Below the pieces are notes generated by a model, which made no database searches, was not told the origin of the DNA, and saw nothing but the letters and a program-made list of their open reading frames with translations. Positions 29,501-38,941 of a DNA stretch of 64,000 nt are shown piece by piece (within the stretch, counting starts at the first letter, position 1; every line of letters begins with the position of its first letter). The DNA is taken from contig CAWEKI010000011.1 of assembly GCA_963809695.1 (NCBI GenBank), positions 1-64,000 on the forward strand. The letters run 5' to 3'. The stretch comes from JAGDMJ01 sp963809695. Lineage in GTDB: Bacteria > Bacteroidota > Ignavibacteria > UBA10030 > UBA6906. The position numbers and the translations under genes were made by a program.

Positions 29501-32500
29501 CCCGAGTGACAACGGAGAGGGAATCGCGTACATCGACGATTTTGAAGGCTCACGGCGTCCCATTCCTGTCGGCGTCGCTTTCAACGCCTGGACAATGGCA
29601 AGTCCTCCGGCCGATCGAGTTTCCTTCCCTCCCTTCACGCTGGACACGACGAAAATGAATTCGAAAGGGAAGATGTTCTGGTACAACCGGCTTCCAACGG
29701 ACGTGTCGGTGACGTCGGTTTATCCAAACAAGGAGGTGGGAAACAACCCGGCGAACAATCAACTGACGGTGCTTGATTTCCGTTACTATCCGACGCGGCG
29801 CGGGACGTATAACTACAGTTCGGACCTGGAAAACACCCTGACGCCGCAGAAGAACTGGGGCGGAGTGATGAAGCCCCTTTCCGTTTCGGCGATCAACCTC
29901 GCCAAGGAGAACATCAATTTCATCGAGATCTGGATGCGGGTGGACAAGGCCCCCCAGGATGGAAGCGCCAAGATGTTGATCGACCTGGGCGCGATTTCTG
30001 AACGCGTGAATCCGGCCGGCCCGAAGGCCAGAGGCTCGGACCCGAATTCAGAAGACCTGGTGCTGAGCGCATACCCGAACGGTACGCTGCAGGAAGGCGA
30101 AGACCTCGGCCTTGATATGCGCAGCGATGCCCAGGAACGGGCCGAGCGAGCATCGCTGATTGCCCTCGACCCTTCACTTTCGAACGACCCGAGCGGCGAC
30201 GACTACTACTACAATAACCAGTCGACCTCATCACCGAAAGACTATGAGTACATTAACGGTACGGAAGCGAACAAGGACGGCCCGAGCGGGCGCATCCCTG
30301 ATACCGAAGACCTGAATTCCAACGGCGCGTGCGATCAGGCAAACTCCTACTTCGAATATGAGGTCTCGCTTGACACCCTGCGCGAACGAAATCCCCGCAT
30401 CGTGGGCGGAGGAAACGAAGGGTGGTTCCAGTTCCGCATTCCCATCCGTGATTTCGAACGTACCGTTGGTTCCCCGACGCAGGAAAACATCGAGTTCATC
30501 CGTGTCCTCTTTGTCAACGCGACCGACACGATTGCCGTCCGTATTGCGGACTTCAGCCTGGTGGGCAACCAGTGGCAGAAGGTCACAACAAGCGAGACAA
30601 AGGGGGTCGATGACACCACGTTTGCGGTGAGCGTTGTCAGCGTCGAGGACAACCTCGATTACGTCAGCCCGCCCGGTGTTGTCCGGGAGCGGGACAAGAC
30701 GCAACCGGACCAGGTGGTGCTTGCCAACGAGCAGTCACTCTCCCTGGTCCTCCATGGTCTGGCGGATGGAGTGTCGGGGGAAGCAGCGCGGTTCTATACA
30801 TACAGGGCGCTTGACCTGTTCGATTATCGCATCATGAAGATGTTCATCCATGGCGATCCAAGTTTCAGGTATGTCGATGAAAACAACCATGATGCCGAGG
30901 TGTACTTCCGGTTTGGACTGGACAGCCTGAACTACTATGAATATCGTGCTCCGGTGCACCCCGGGTGGGATCCCCTGAACGATATTGTTGTCAAGTTCGC
31001 CGACGTCACCGCGATCAAGCAGGGGCGCGATTCGACGAACAAGATCTCCGTCCCCATTCCGGTCGAGGGAGGTCCGCCGGGTGCTTACTACCGCGTTCTT
31101 GGAAACCCGTCCGTAACGCAGGTGGTCTATCTGGCCATCGGTGTAACAAATCCACTTGGGAAAGGCACAACGGAGCCCCTCTTCGGCGAGGTCTGGGCAA
31201 ATGAGTTGCGCCTGACATCGGTCGACGACAGCAAAGGGTGGGCCTACAGATTTGACACGCAGCTAAAACTGGCCGATCTGGGTTCGGTGGCCTTCAATTA
31301 TTCAAAGGTTGATCCCAGCTTCCACGCCCTGGAGCAGCGCTTTGGTTCGCGCCAGCTCTCGACCTCCTGGGCCTTCAGCGCAAACATGCAGCTGGAGAAA
31401 TTCTTCTCCTCGGACTGGGCGGGCACCTCGCTTCCGGTATCGTACTCCCACACTGAGAGCCTTGTGAAACCGCGCTATCTGCCAAACTCGGACGTACTGG
31501 TCACCGAGGCCGCCTCGCAGGTGAGCGAGAAGGTGATCCGCAACGGTGGGAACGAAAGGAATGCACAAGCGGCGTCGGAGCAACTGATCTATCAGTCGCA
31601 GACCAGACGAATTTCGGATACCTACGCCGCACCGAACTTCCGTATCGGGCTTCCATCGCAGGCTTGGTTCATCCGAGACCTCTTCAACAAGCTCGCGTTT
31701 GGATTCTCATACACGAAGTCACAGGACCGCAGCCCCGCCGTGGTACGCCACACTGCCTGGTCCTGGAACGCCCGCCTGACCTATCAGTTTAGTTTCGCCC
31801 CGGACAACTTCATCACGCCGTTCAAGAGCATCTTCGACGGGCTCTGGTTCCTTGACGAATACAAGGACATGAAAATCTACTACACTCCCTCGAATTTCAG
31901 CTGGGGATTCTCCGCCGTGCGGTCCAGAGACGTCTCGCTCCAGCGCTCGGTGGGTGCCCAGGAGATCATCTCCCGAAACTTCACCGCGTCGCGGAACACC
32001 GCGTTTGGCTGGAAACTCGCCGAGGGAGGGCTCCTGAACCTGTCGGGCGATTACAACCTTTCCATCGAGTCGAGCCTCCTTGATTTTGAGCTTGACCGCT
32101 ACGGCCGTCAGCGCTCGTTCTCGGCCATCCTGGGTGATATCTTTGGCGGTGACAAGCTCGTGGACTTCGGCAAGGACACCCGCTATCAGCAGCGCAACCA
32201 GTTCAACAGCAAGCCCAACATCCCGAACATCTTCAATATCAAGAAGTACATTGACTTCACGATCAGCTACGGGGTGGACTATGGCTGGCAGAACGCGCTC
32301 GTCAAGGAGACTACGGGGAAGAATCCGGACCTGGGCAAGTCGGCCGGCTTCAACAACAACATTAACTTCTCCATGAACTTTCGCATGAAGCAGCTCTTCG
32401 ATCCGTTGTTTGAAGATGCCCCGGGTACCTCGGCGCCGGCGCCGCCGCCACCCGGCCGCGGCAGGCGGGGGGCCGGAACCGAAACGGGCGGCGGGGCTCC

Positions 32501-33929
32501 TGCCGACTCGACGAAGAGTGCCGACACCACATCGTCGGGCAAAAAGGGCGGGTCGCTCAACATCCTCCAGCAGCTGAAAATGCTGGCGCGGACCTTCATC
32601 AAGATACCGTTCCTGGACTACGACAACGTGAGCATATCGTTCACGGAAAGCAACAACGCGCAGAACCAGGGACTCGTGGGGAAGACCGGCTTTCTGAACT
32701 TCTGGGGAAAGGTCCCCTTTGTCATGGAATCAGACCCGTATGACGGTCCATCGGGCCTTTATCAACTCGGATTGATCTCCGATCCGACCGGAAAGCTGAC
32801 GAACTTCCATTTCAGGGCGAAGCCCCCCTTCTTTGGCTGGGATGTGGAGCCGGGGATCAGGGCGGCCAACGGGGTTCTGGTGAATTCCTACCGCCAACAG
32901 AACCGCCTCACGTTCAAAACGTCGCGCGCCCTCTGGGAGGGAGCCCGGCTGGATCTGAACTGGAACGTCGGATGGAATTACAGCAGGACGCAGAATATCA
33001 CTACCGATTCCCTGGGCATGCTCCTCAGGAATCCCGATGGGTCGATCTATGGCACCACCACCAGTACCGGAAGCCTTGACCGGTCGTTCCTGACGTTTCC
33101 TGATGTGCTTTTCCTTGGCATGTTCAAGACGGGCCTGAAAGAGGTAAGCAAGATCTATTCGGAGCTGAAGAACACGCCGGATTCCACCAAGAGTGATGAG
33201 GAAAAACTAGCCCAGGCGTTCGAGGAAGGCTTTGAAGCCCTCCCGTTCCTGCGGACCATCTTCGGGCAGTTCTATCCGCGCGTCAACTGGAGTTTCCGCT
33301 GGGACGGGTTGGAAAAACTCCCGCTCTTCTCCAGGTTCGTCAGTCGACTCTCGCTGGATCACGCGTACCAAGCGAATTTCACGCGCCAGTACCAGAACCG
33401 CCCGGGCGGAGGGGGAGAGCGCACGGATGCCGAACACGTGGGCTACGGGTTCGCACCCCTGGTAGGCCTCAATTTCACATTCAAAGAACTCGCAAAGGGG
33501 AATATCGGCGCAACGGTCCGCTACAATACCAACACGTCCTATGATCTCGCTCTCTCGGCACGCAATATTGTGGAGACCCTCTCGCAGGAGATCTCCATCA
33601 CGGCGTCCTATTCGCGGAAAGGATTCGAGATTCCCTTCTTCGGGCTTGCGTTGAACAACGATATTGACATCAGCGCGCAGTACTCGTTGACCAAGAACTC
33701 ACGGAGAACCTACGACGTCGCGAAACTTGATGTGGACGTGACCGGGACGCCGTTGGAAGGAACCACGCGCACCGTGCTCGAACCGCGCATCAAGTACGTG
33801 CTCAGTTCCCGGGTCACCGCCGCGGTATACTACCGCCACACCAAGATCGCTCCTGACGACTCCGGTTCGCGCATCCCGGGAACCACGACAAACGAAGCAG
33901 GCCTGGATATCCATATCTCCATCCAGTAA
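26544..33929 (+). CDS. sprA: T9SS outer-membrane translocon protein SprA (Sov family)
   Basis: Giant outer-membrane barrel through which T9SS substrates leave the periplasm. At 2461 aa it has the family's size. Near the N-terminus is an export signal (VYFVFVILGLGFYLFW), then a low-complexity Ser/Thr/Asp region, then the conserved SprA start NPIFSIFGKPVINLNISGSV (about residues 345-365) and ADWNTQRTFEYENQLKIKY. Many aromatic beta-strand patterns follow, with a Pro/Gly/Ala-rich linker near 32,430-32,540. The frame is open and intact over 7.4 kb, in contrast with the damaged genes elsewhere. The exact start is unclear: TTG at 26544, or GTG at 26598/26601. Confidence 0.95.
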   Translation: MDSSSTRHWSSVGGSLSGVVYFVFVILGLGFYLFWPRNAAGYSRRDPGSLNPFFTGNASGPDSVRSPRVPLADSVTLSDPHHSPDQEHLTENIEEALLLPEQLANVDLPQPEVQEPATLLDTIILASSPLPPPLQLLGSSSEMPHQPQGQDTTRGRNWLFPGDTTQSGQQDTSAMRRRDSTLYGGQDTTGMRFGRQDSTGRDSTLWDSTLATPRPLTITDSTYVVYLDSTVRMREFTYRRTDSAQVSMFPGRTYPLFGTNKASSYRRELVLDSTGQTLRFQETVGGVQVKVPVSIPLKDYIRERQRYERRKIFADEARKPSQLTERNDLGELLSNITKIQIPIPPNPIFSIFGKPVINLNISGSVDIKAGFRNTQSDQTTVSYLDQSRNEPDFSQEVQVGVNGTIGDKLNILADWNTQRTFEYENQLKIKYTGYEDEIVQSVEAGNVSLQTPSSFIGSSQALFGVKAKFQTGPLTLTAIASQKKGQIKEVAVSGGAKEQTFEMRAFEYATNHYFINDSVYTEYYEPFFAADPPTITEPMQEDQIVEEEVWVSRQGSIPDPLERQAIAFIDIPERGSGYNNARRNSPELPGQVEVGPFIKLDPTQYELDGDGYLGVLSMNANVGDQQIIAVAYRSAGAISGRGKQYGEFARDQADTTAGKLILKMVKPKNLISNGPSYPRAWKMLLKNIYPIQGVGRNLKKAGFTLDIVRRIPGGEDQNSLQNEPLLRVLGLDKYTGEEAQTATPDGQFDFRPGRTISQARAEIIFPTLEPFADGIEKYFTDKGIAITDPDVLFSEVYDTTQTFAQQSLKNRYVIRGKATGEASSRYSLGFNVVEGSVQVLLDGRTLAQNIDYTVDYILGEVVIKNDRALVPGANLSIKYEQNDLFQLASKTMLGARGDVAISQQTNLGFTIMNLNQQTLSDKVRLGEEPNNNTILGVDGQTSLDLPFLTRSLDALPLIATREPSQLKITGEAAYMLPDPNTQKSTIPSDNGEGIAYIDDFEGSRRPIPVGVAFNAWTMASPPADRVSFPPFTLDTTKMNSKGKMFWYNRLPTDVSVTSVYPNKEVGNNPANNQLTVLDFRYYPTRRGTYNYSSDLENTLTPQKNWGGVMKPLSVSAINLAKENINFIEIWMRVDKAPQDGSAKMLIDLGAISERVNPAGPKARGSDPNSEDLVLSAYPNGTLQEGEDLGLDMRSDAQERAERASLIALDPSLSNDPSGDDYYYNNQSTSSPKDYEYINGTEANKDGPSGRIPDTEDLNSNGACDQANSYFEYEVSLDTLRERNPRIVGGGNEGWFQFRIPIRDFERTVGSPTQENIEFIRVLFVNATDTIAVRIADFSLVGNQWQKVTTSETKGVDDTTFAVSVVSVEDNLDYVSPPGVVRERDKTQPDQVVLANEQSLSLVLHGLADGVSGEAARFYTYRALDLFDYRIMKMFIHGDPSFRYVDENNHDAEVYFRFGLDSLNYYEYRAPVHPGWDPLNDIVVKFADVTAIKQGRDSTNKISVPIPVEGGPPGAYYRVLGNPSVTQVVYLAIGVTNPLGKGTTEPLFGEVWANELRLTSVDDSKGWAYRFDTQLKLADLGSVAFNYSKVDPSFHALEQRFGSRQLSTSWAFSANMQLEKFFSSDWAGTSLPVSYSHTESLVKPRYLPNSDVLVTEAASQVSEKVIRNGGNERNAQAASEQLIYQSQTRRISDTYAAPNFRIGLPSQAWFIRDLFNKLAFGFSYTKSQDRSPAVVRHTAWSWNARLTYQFSFAPDNFITPFKSIFDGLWFLDEYKDMKIYYTPSNFSWGFSAVRSRDVSLQRSVGAQEIISRNFTASRNTAFGWKLAEGGLLNLSGDYNLSIESSLLDFELDRYGRQRSFSAILGDIFGGDKLVDFGKDTRYQQRNQFNSKPNIPNIFNIKKYIDFTISYGVDYGWQNALVKETTGKNPDLGKSAGFNNNINFSMNFRMKQLFDPLFEDAPGTSAPAPPPPGRGRRGAGTETGGGAPADSTKSADTTSSGKKGGSLNILQQLKMLARTFIKIPFLDYDNVSISFTESNNAQNQGLVGKTGFLNFWGKVPFVMESDPYDGPSGLYQLGLISDPTGKLTNFHFRAKPPFFGWDVEPGIRAANGVLVNSYRQQNRLTFKTSRALWEGARLDLNWNVGWNYSRTQNITTDSLGMLLRNPDGSIYGTTTSTGSLDRSFLTFPDVLFLGMFKTGLKEVSKIYSELKNTPDSTKSDEEKLAQAFEEGFEALPFLRTIFGQFYPRVNWSFRWDGLEKLPLFSRFVSRLSLDHAYQANFTRQYQNRPGGGGERTDAEHVGYGFAPLVGLNFTFKELAKGNIGATVRYNTNTSYDLALSARNIVETLSQEISITASYSRKGFEIPFFGLALNNDIDISAQYSLTKNSRRTYDVAKLDVDVTGTPLEGTTRTVLEPRIKYVLSSRVTAAVYYRHTKIAPDDSGSRIPGTTTNEAGLDIHISIQ

Positions 33930-34150
33930 ACGAATCCCGGGGAGGTTCCTGGTGTTAGTCAGGTATGAGACGAACCCCGAGAACCACTTTTGGATGAAGA
34001 GACAGCCGCAAAGAGGACAAAAGACACACGTCCGTGCGTTTGGGTTACGTGGATTCTGTGCCTTTTTGTGGCTGTGTTTTCATGAGCGTTCCGCTTGTCC
34101 GGGCAAACCGGTATTTGATTATCACCATTGAAATCCTTATAGTTTTGCCT

Positions 34151-34768
34151 ATGGATGATGTGAAGGGGAAAATTCTCTGGGTGGACGATGAGATCGAGAT
34201 GCTCCGTCCCCACATTCGTTTCTTGACCGAGCGGGGGTATGATGTTGAGACCGCTGCCAACGGCGAAGATGCCGTTAACCTGGTCCGGGAAACAGGATTT
34301 GATCTGGTCTTTCTTGATGAAATGATGACCGGGATGGGGGGCTTGCGCACCCTGGCCGAGATCAAAGAGATGCGTCCGAATCTCCCGGTGGTGATGGTCA
34401 CCAAGAACGAAGAAGAGTCGCTGATGGAAGAAGCGATCGGGGTGAAGATCAGCGACTACCTGACAAAGCCAGTCAATCCCAGCCAGATCCTGATGGCCTG
34501 CAAGAAATTCCTGGAAGGGAAGAAGATCACCAGTGCTGCCGTCTCCAAGGACTACATCCAGGAATTCAACAAGATCTCTCTCCAGCTGATGGGGGGCCAT
34601 TCCCTTTCGCCCTATCATTTGCCCAACGTAGAGAAGCACAAACCCATGGACTCCGAGATGCTGTCTAATGGCATCACGCCCGGTTCGTTCGCGGTCGACC
34701 TCTGCCTTGTAGCGTTGTGCATCGACAGCATATGGCACATAAAAGAGCTGCTCCTCTTGGAGCCCTAG
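34151..34768 (+). CDS. porX: T9SS response regulator PorX, truncated after its receiver domain
   Basis: CheY-like receiver of the PorX family, which in full length (about 520 aa) carries a C-terminal PglZ-type domain and controls T9SS genes. Residues 1-150 fit the family closely: ILWVDDEIEMLRPHI, phosphoacceptor Asp56 in DLVFLDEMM, the conserved Lys in SDYLTKPVNPSQIL, and YIQEFNKISLQLMG. After about 34,591-34,598 the similarity stops and the rest, to the TAG at 34,768, is the reverse side of a glycosyltransferase gene. The PglZ part is therefore missing. Position after sprA supports the T9SS link. Real rearrangement and misassembly are both possible. Confidence 0.85.
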   Translation: MDDVKGKILWVDDEIEMLRPHIRFLTERGYDVETAANGEDAVNLVRETGFDLVFLDEMMTGMGGLRTLAEIKEMRPNLPVVMVTKNEEESLMEEAIGVKISDYLTKPVNPSQILMACKKFLEGKKITSAAVSKDYIQEFNKISLQLMGGHSLSPYHLPNVEKHKPMDSEMLSNGITPGSFAVDLCLVALCIDSIWHIKELLLLEP

Positions 34769-35260
34769 TCTCTCCAAGAGGTAGCGTTTACCTTCGGTAA
34801 GATTCGTGCAGACGCTAACCCTCCGCCTCAGCATCCATCCGCGATACAGCTCACGCAACCTGCTGTTGTTTCGTTCCGTACGTCGGGACACTGGCATCCA
34901 TGGCACAATGGGGACCGTAAAGATTTTTCCATAGGCAACGGCAATAAGCGTTCGGACACTTAGTTGGTTCGACAGGATTACATCCGGACGGAAGCGCAGC
35001 AAGTCAGGCCAGAGTCCCCATTGAATGTGCAGGTATTCGGACCTGCTCCCCGTTCCAGCGAGGTTGATCGATATAGACCGATTGCGTTTCACCGTGAAAC
35101 GATATCCGGAATAGTCCGTCGGCTCATAGGAGCGGTTTTTTTCGTTGTCCGTCGCCACAAATACGCGAATCACCCATCCCAGGCGGGCAAGGCCATCAAA
35201 GACATCATGCCAATAGGGCGAAAGCATGCTCAGGGCGATGGCAACTCGTCGTTCCTTCAC
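34597..35260 (-). CDS. Glycosyltransferase family 4-like protein, truncated at its 3' end
   Basis: N-terminal part of a GT-B glycosyltransferase, about 220 residues, beginning with the GTG at 35,260 that overlaps the stop of the preceding gene (GTGA). Recognisable segments are VILSNQLSVRTLIAVAYGK, FYVPYAVDAQRY and LLYVGQMIGRKG, the start of the second Rossmann domain. The conserved donor-binding half should follow but is absent: beyond about 34,597 the frame reads the antisense of porX down to 33,959. Likely role, before truncation, in surface polysaccharide assembly. See the junction finding. Confidence 0.8.
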
Positions 35261-36087
35261 TGGAGCCTCGAGCCTTTTCGTGAAAGAAGGCGCCTGCCCC
35301 GTTGAGCAATCTTCAGCACCCGGGCAATTTGCTCCAGCAGACAGAGTGACGGTCGCCGCGCCACCTTAATCATCAAGCGTAGGAACCGAGACTTCTCGCC
35401 AGACACTATCACGCGTTCTTCTAGATAACGGCGGTAGTACGGGGTGGTTTTGGCCGATGATGATTTGCTCTCAGGATGCCAGCGAAACAGGGCCAGATCT
35501 TCATCAATCAAGTGCGGGGAATAGTGCGCGGCGATGCGGCAATACCATTCCCGATCCATGATGGTATGGAAAGCCGCCAGGGGCAGTCCAGATACCTCGA
35601 TGACTTTTCTTCGCACGAAAACACTGGGTTGATAGAGCGAAGCGCTTCCGTGCCGGAGGATGAATGGACTGTAAAATGGCCTCTTTCGCGAGAGGACATG
35701 CCCATCCTCGTCAGTAAACAAAACGTTGCCTGCCACCCACATGCAATCGGGGTGTTGCGCGAAGTACTGGCCAACCTTGTTCAGAGCCCCGTCGCAATAC
35801 ATGTCATCACTGTTGAGCCAGGCAATGATCTCTCCCGTCGAACGTGCGAAGCCTTTGTTAATTGCATCCGTTTGCCCTCGATCCTTCTCCGATACCCAAT
35901 ATGCAATCTTGTCCTCGTACCTCCGGATAATCAGCAGTGAATCATCAATTGATCCCCCGTCAATCACGATGTGTTCAAACTTTGGATAGCCCTGTGCCTG
36001 AACGCTCTGTATGGTTTCTTCGAGAAACTGAGCTTGGTTAAATGAAGGGGTTACTATGGAGATTGCTGGAAACTCTCCTTCTCCCAT
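35257..36087 (-). CDS. Glycosyltransferase family 2
   Basis: 276 aa GT-A enzyme. It begins with the family signature ISIVTPSFNQAQFLEETIQS, has IDGGSIDDS, the metal-binding NSDDMY near residue 93 and the later MDREWYCRI segment with the catalytic-base region. No membrane segment is seen. It adds one sugar to a growing polysaccharide or glycolipid; the donor is unknown. The gene overlaps the next (GT4) by four bases and follows the methyltransferase by three, so all belong to one minus-strand operon. Confidence 0.9.
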   Translation of the reverse strand: MGEGEFPAISIVTPSFNQAQFLEETIQSVQAQGYPKFEHIVIDGGSIDDSLLIIRRYEDKIAYWVSEKDRGQTDAINKGFARSTGEIIAWLNSDDMYCDGALNKVGQYFAQHPDCMWVAGNVLFTDEDGHVLSRKRPFYSPFILRHGSASLYQPSVFVRRKVIEVSGLPLAAFHTIMDREWYCRIAAHYSPHLIDEDLALFRWHPESKSSSAKTTPYYRRYLEERVIVSGEKSRFLRLMIKVARRPSLCLLEQIARVLKIAQRGRRLLSRKGSRLQ

Positions 36088-36090
36088 ATC

Positions 36091-36945
36091 CTACGCCTTT
36101 TCTGCTATGATCAAGTTTGTGGTCGCATACCAAGGCACGATGCGGTTGAACAGTCTCACCAAAGTAGAGGAGCCACAGTGCTTGTTGTACGATACTATTT
36201 GGAAACCATTCCGCCTAAACCATTTCTTAAAAGAGGTGGGGACACACAGATGTACAGCGTCATCGTCGGCTGTTTGAAATTCTATGTGCCCATCGTTCAA
36301 CCGTGGGAAAATGTAGACAAACTGCACATCCCTCTTCATCTTCACCCACAGCGGAAGAATTAGACACCTACCCAAGCCTTTGACTGCTTCCATTATTGTT
36401 TCATAATGGAAATATCTTTCCCCGCCACCCAACATGACCAAAATCGCTCGAACGCAGTTGTTCGGACCTGCCCAGTTGGGGCTCTGAATCACTACTCTCC
36501 CCCCAGGTTTCAATATCCTATTAAACTCATTTAGTACAGAATCTGCGGCGAGCAAATGCTCAAATACGCAGAGCGAAGATATTATTTCGAACGATTCGTT
36601 ACCAAAAGGCAGGGGGGTAAGCCCATTATATGCCACAAGTCCTGCCCCAGCAAAGCCCGGTAAGTGGATCGAGAACTCAGCCAAATCCTTCGGAGAAAAG
36701 ACATCAAGACCCGTAACGGTGAATCCCTTCCTTGCAAGCTTCAACGGACTGCGCCAATTGCCACAGCCGAAATCTAGCAGCTGAGTTCGGTTCTCGGAAG
36801 CATCGCAAACATTTGACACATACTCCTCGATTGCAGGGTCGCGTTGATCATCCAACCCATATTGGGATCGCATACCAAGGTAGAATGCTTGCAGCATCTC
36901 CTGTACTGACGCGATGCTTTCTTCGTCTTGCAGATACTTAACCAT
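36091..36945 (-). CDS. Class I SAM-dependent methyltransferase
   Basis: 284 aa. SAM-binding motif I is LLDFGCGNWRSPLKLA near residues 57-72, motif II follows as VTGLDVFSP, and LPFGNESFEIISSLCVFEHL with ILKPGGRVVIQSP are the usual motifs of the Methyltransf_11/25 group. Given its place between glycosyltransferase and ligase genes it probably methylates a sugar or a lipid-linked intermediate; this is inference. A+T content is clearly higher than in the housekeeping genes. Confidence 0.87.
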   Translation of the reverse strand: MVKYLQDEESIASVQEMLQAFYLGMRSQYGLDDQRDPAIEEYVSNVCDASENRTQLLDFGCGNWRSPLKLARKGFTVTGLDVFSPKDLAEFSIHLPGFAGAGLVAYNGLTPLPFGNESFEIISSLCVFEHLLAADSVLNEFNRILKPGGRVVIQSPNWAGPNNCVRAILVMLGGGERYFHYETIMEAVKGLGRCLILPLWVKMKRDVQFVYIFPRLNDGHIEFQTADDDAVHLCVPTSFKKWFRRNGFQIVSYNKHCGSSTLVRLFNRIVPWYATTNLIIAEKA

Positions 36946-36957
36946 TATCCGATCTTG

Positions 36958-38388
36958 TTAGGGCTCAGGTTCTTTTTGAATCCCGACCGATGTAAGTTGC
37001 TTCGTCGTCCTAATTTCCGACATTATTTCAATGTCCCTCAGTCCTCTCAACCCAAAGCCCAGCAACGGCCAAATCCAGAAATGCGATCCCCATGTTCTGA
37101 TCTCCGCGTTAAATGCCACGAAGAAAACCAGCAGGAAGAAAAGAGTCAAAATGCTCAGCGCAGAGCGTGAGTCAAATGAGAAGTGCGGGAGTTTCTTCAC
37201 CCTGAGGTATGCCCTTAGCAGGGCGATCAGAATCATGAAGTAGCCTACAAGCCCAATCCACCCGACCTTTGACCAAATTGATATATAATCATTATGCGGC
37301 TCAAGGTTCTCGTAGAGAGTCCCCGACCCGTCGTAGTAAAAATAACCTGATCCGAGCGGCGCTCCAATCCATTTTCCAGCATTGACTTCGTCTACTTCTT
37401 GAATCACCTGAGACCAAGCCTGCAACCGAAAGGCCGCGTTGCCAGATGCAGATAGCCCCATGTTTCTTGATTCAGGCGTGATGTCACCAGACAACAGCAG
37501 GCCAATCGTTTCAGGGCTCAGTGACTCCAGAAGTGCATCAGTACTTGCCTCAACGCTTCTCGTCATACTTGTAGGCATAAGAGCTTCGAAGCCACCCCAG
37601 AGAACCGCGATCAGACCGAGGGCGGCCGCCAATCTCCAAAGCAAGCCGGTGAGCCGAACTCTGCTTCCTATGATGAATGAGAGCAGTAACGCCAAAGGGA
37701 AAGCAAGAAAGATGGAACGGGTTTGACCAACCAGAAGGATTACAACGAAAAAGCACCCCAATACCCCACGTTGCCACCACTGGAGAAGCCGCTTCTTGCC
37801 ATTCACGGCCGATGTTATGAGCAATACGCATGCAGTCGCAATGACAAGAGACTGTCTTCCCGTTGCATAACGCAAAACTTCACCTTGGGTGTCCCAAGCA
37901 GAACCAGTCAGTGCATCATAGATGATGAGAGCACAAAGCCAGAGAGCCGCGATAAAGATGACTTTCCCTAAGGATCGAGCGAAGTCATTATCGTAAATTA
38001 CGTACGCTGCAGGCATGAGTAGGATGCAGGCATACCAGCGTCCTTCGCCTATTGCATTTCCCCCATAAGTTGGGAGACCGCGGAATAGTGAAAGGAGATA
38101 CATACCGAGGAACAATCCAAGGGGTATGAGCCCGATATGTTTGACCAACTCTCTTGCCGCTTCTTTGTAGGCGCTTGCTGTCATCGCAATAATCAGAATC
38201 GAGAAGATGTCAAGAACCAGGATTCGGCCCCCTTGGGGCCCCAATCCTAAATCCCTGAGATCATTGGGAAAGAGCAAATAGCCCAAAAAGAAAAAAATAA
38301 AAACCGATTGCGCACCTCTGAATTTGCGGCGGTCATCTTCCTTGAGAATCGCTCGTTGATTCTCAATAGCCTGCATTGAATTCCTCAA
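36958..38388 (-). CDS. O-antigen ligase / polymerase-like membrane protein
   Basis: 476 aa with about 10-12 hydrophobic segments. The long periplasmic loop and the segment EPHNDYISIWSKVGWIGL near residue 370 are typical of the Wzy_C/O-antigen ligase superfamily. It either polymerises repeat units or joins glycan to a lipid or protein. In T9SS organisms such ligases can act on the A-LPS to which cargo is attached, but nothing here proves that link. An alternative start (MQAIENQ) lies four codons downstream. Confidence 0.85.
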   Translation of the reverse strand: MRNSMQAIENQRAILKEDDRRKFRGAQSVFIFFFLGYLLFPNDLRDLGLGPQGGRILVLDIFSILIIAMTASAYKEAARELVKHIGLIPLGLFLGMYLLSLFRGLPTYGGNAIGEGRWYACILLMPAAYVIYDNDFARSLGKVIFIAALWLCALIIYDALTGSAWDTQGEVLRYATGRQSLVIATACVLLITSAVNGKKRLLQWWQRGVLGCFFVVILLVGQTRSIFLAFPLALLLSFIIGSRVRLTGLLWRLAAALGLIAVLWGGFEALMPTSMTRSVEASTDALLESLSPETIGLLLSGDITPESRNMGLSASGNAAFRLQAWSQVIQEVDEVNAGKWIGAPLGSGYFYYDGSGTLYENLEPHNDYISIWSKVGWIGLVGYFMILIALLRAYLRVKKLPHFSFDSRSALSILTLFFLLVFFVAFNAEIRTWGSHFWIWPLLGFGLRGLRDIEIMSEIRTTKQLTSVGIQKEPEP

Positions 38389-38941
38389 TCATCGCTTGAG
38401 TCCTCTTCACAACAGATGCGACAGGAAAACCCGCCATCAACAAGACCGCATTTTGGGTGGAGTTCCATGAGCATTGAAAGCGCGGAAAAACCTGGTAAAG
38501 AAACTCCACAAGGTGCAGGGAGCCCGGCAGCATGCATCTGGAGAAGTGCGCACCACCGATGGCAGAAACTGTTGGAACTTCAAGGGCAGCAACCATTTGG
38601 TCCCGTTTCATTTCTTAGACAGCCGATTGCCCTATGCAAGATGCTGGCCGTTTCACCAATATTGCCTTAATGCCGATCTTTTTGACAGGCGACGCCAACA
38701 TGATGCAAGCTAGGAGCATTTCGTTCACAAAGTACCAATGGCCAAGTCATAAGATTAAGGCGAAGTATGACCGCGAAAACGTTCTAAGTACCGCAACAAA
38801 GTCTTGGAACCCAGCGAACACTTATAAAAGGTCGAAGAGATAATATGTCCATCGGTCTACTTCCGAGGACCGAAGAGTCCCCGAATCCAAACAGTCATTC
38901 CCACGCAATAACATGCTCACACAAACCTTTCGTCGGGTAGG
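38389..38941. other. Gap in the polysaccharide cluster without a supported gene
   Basis: About 550 bases between the O-antigen ligase and flippase genes. Frames of 60-84 codons occur on both strands, but none shows a family motif or a good ribosome binding site. A decayed gene, perhaps a glycosyltransferase as expected at this place, is possible but cannot be shown. Confidence 0.4.

Noticed and set aside
33959..35260. A single 433-residue glycosyltransferase
   Set aside because: Only the first 220 residues look like a glycosyltransferase; the rest is the antisense of porX.
38363..38611. 82-codon minus-strand frame between the O-antigen ligase and flippase genes
   Set aside because: No family similarity, overlaps the ligase start, and no ribosome binding site.
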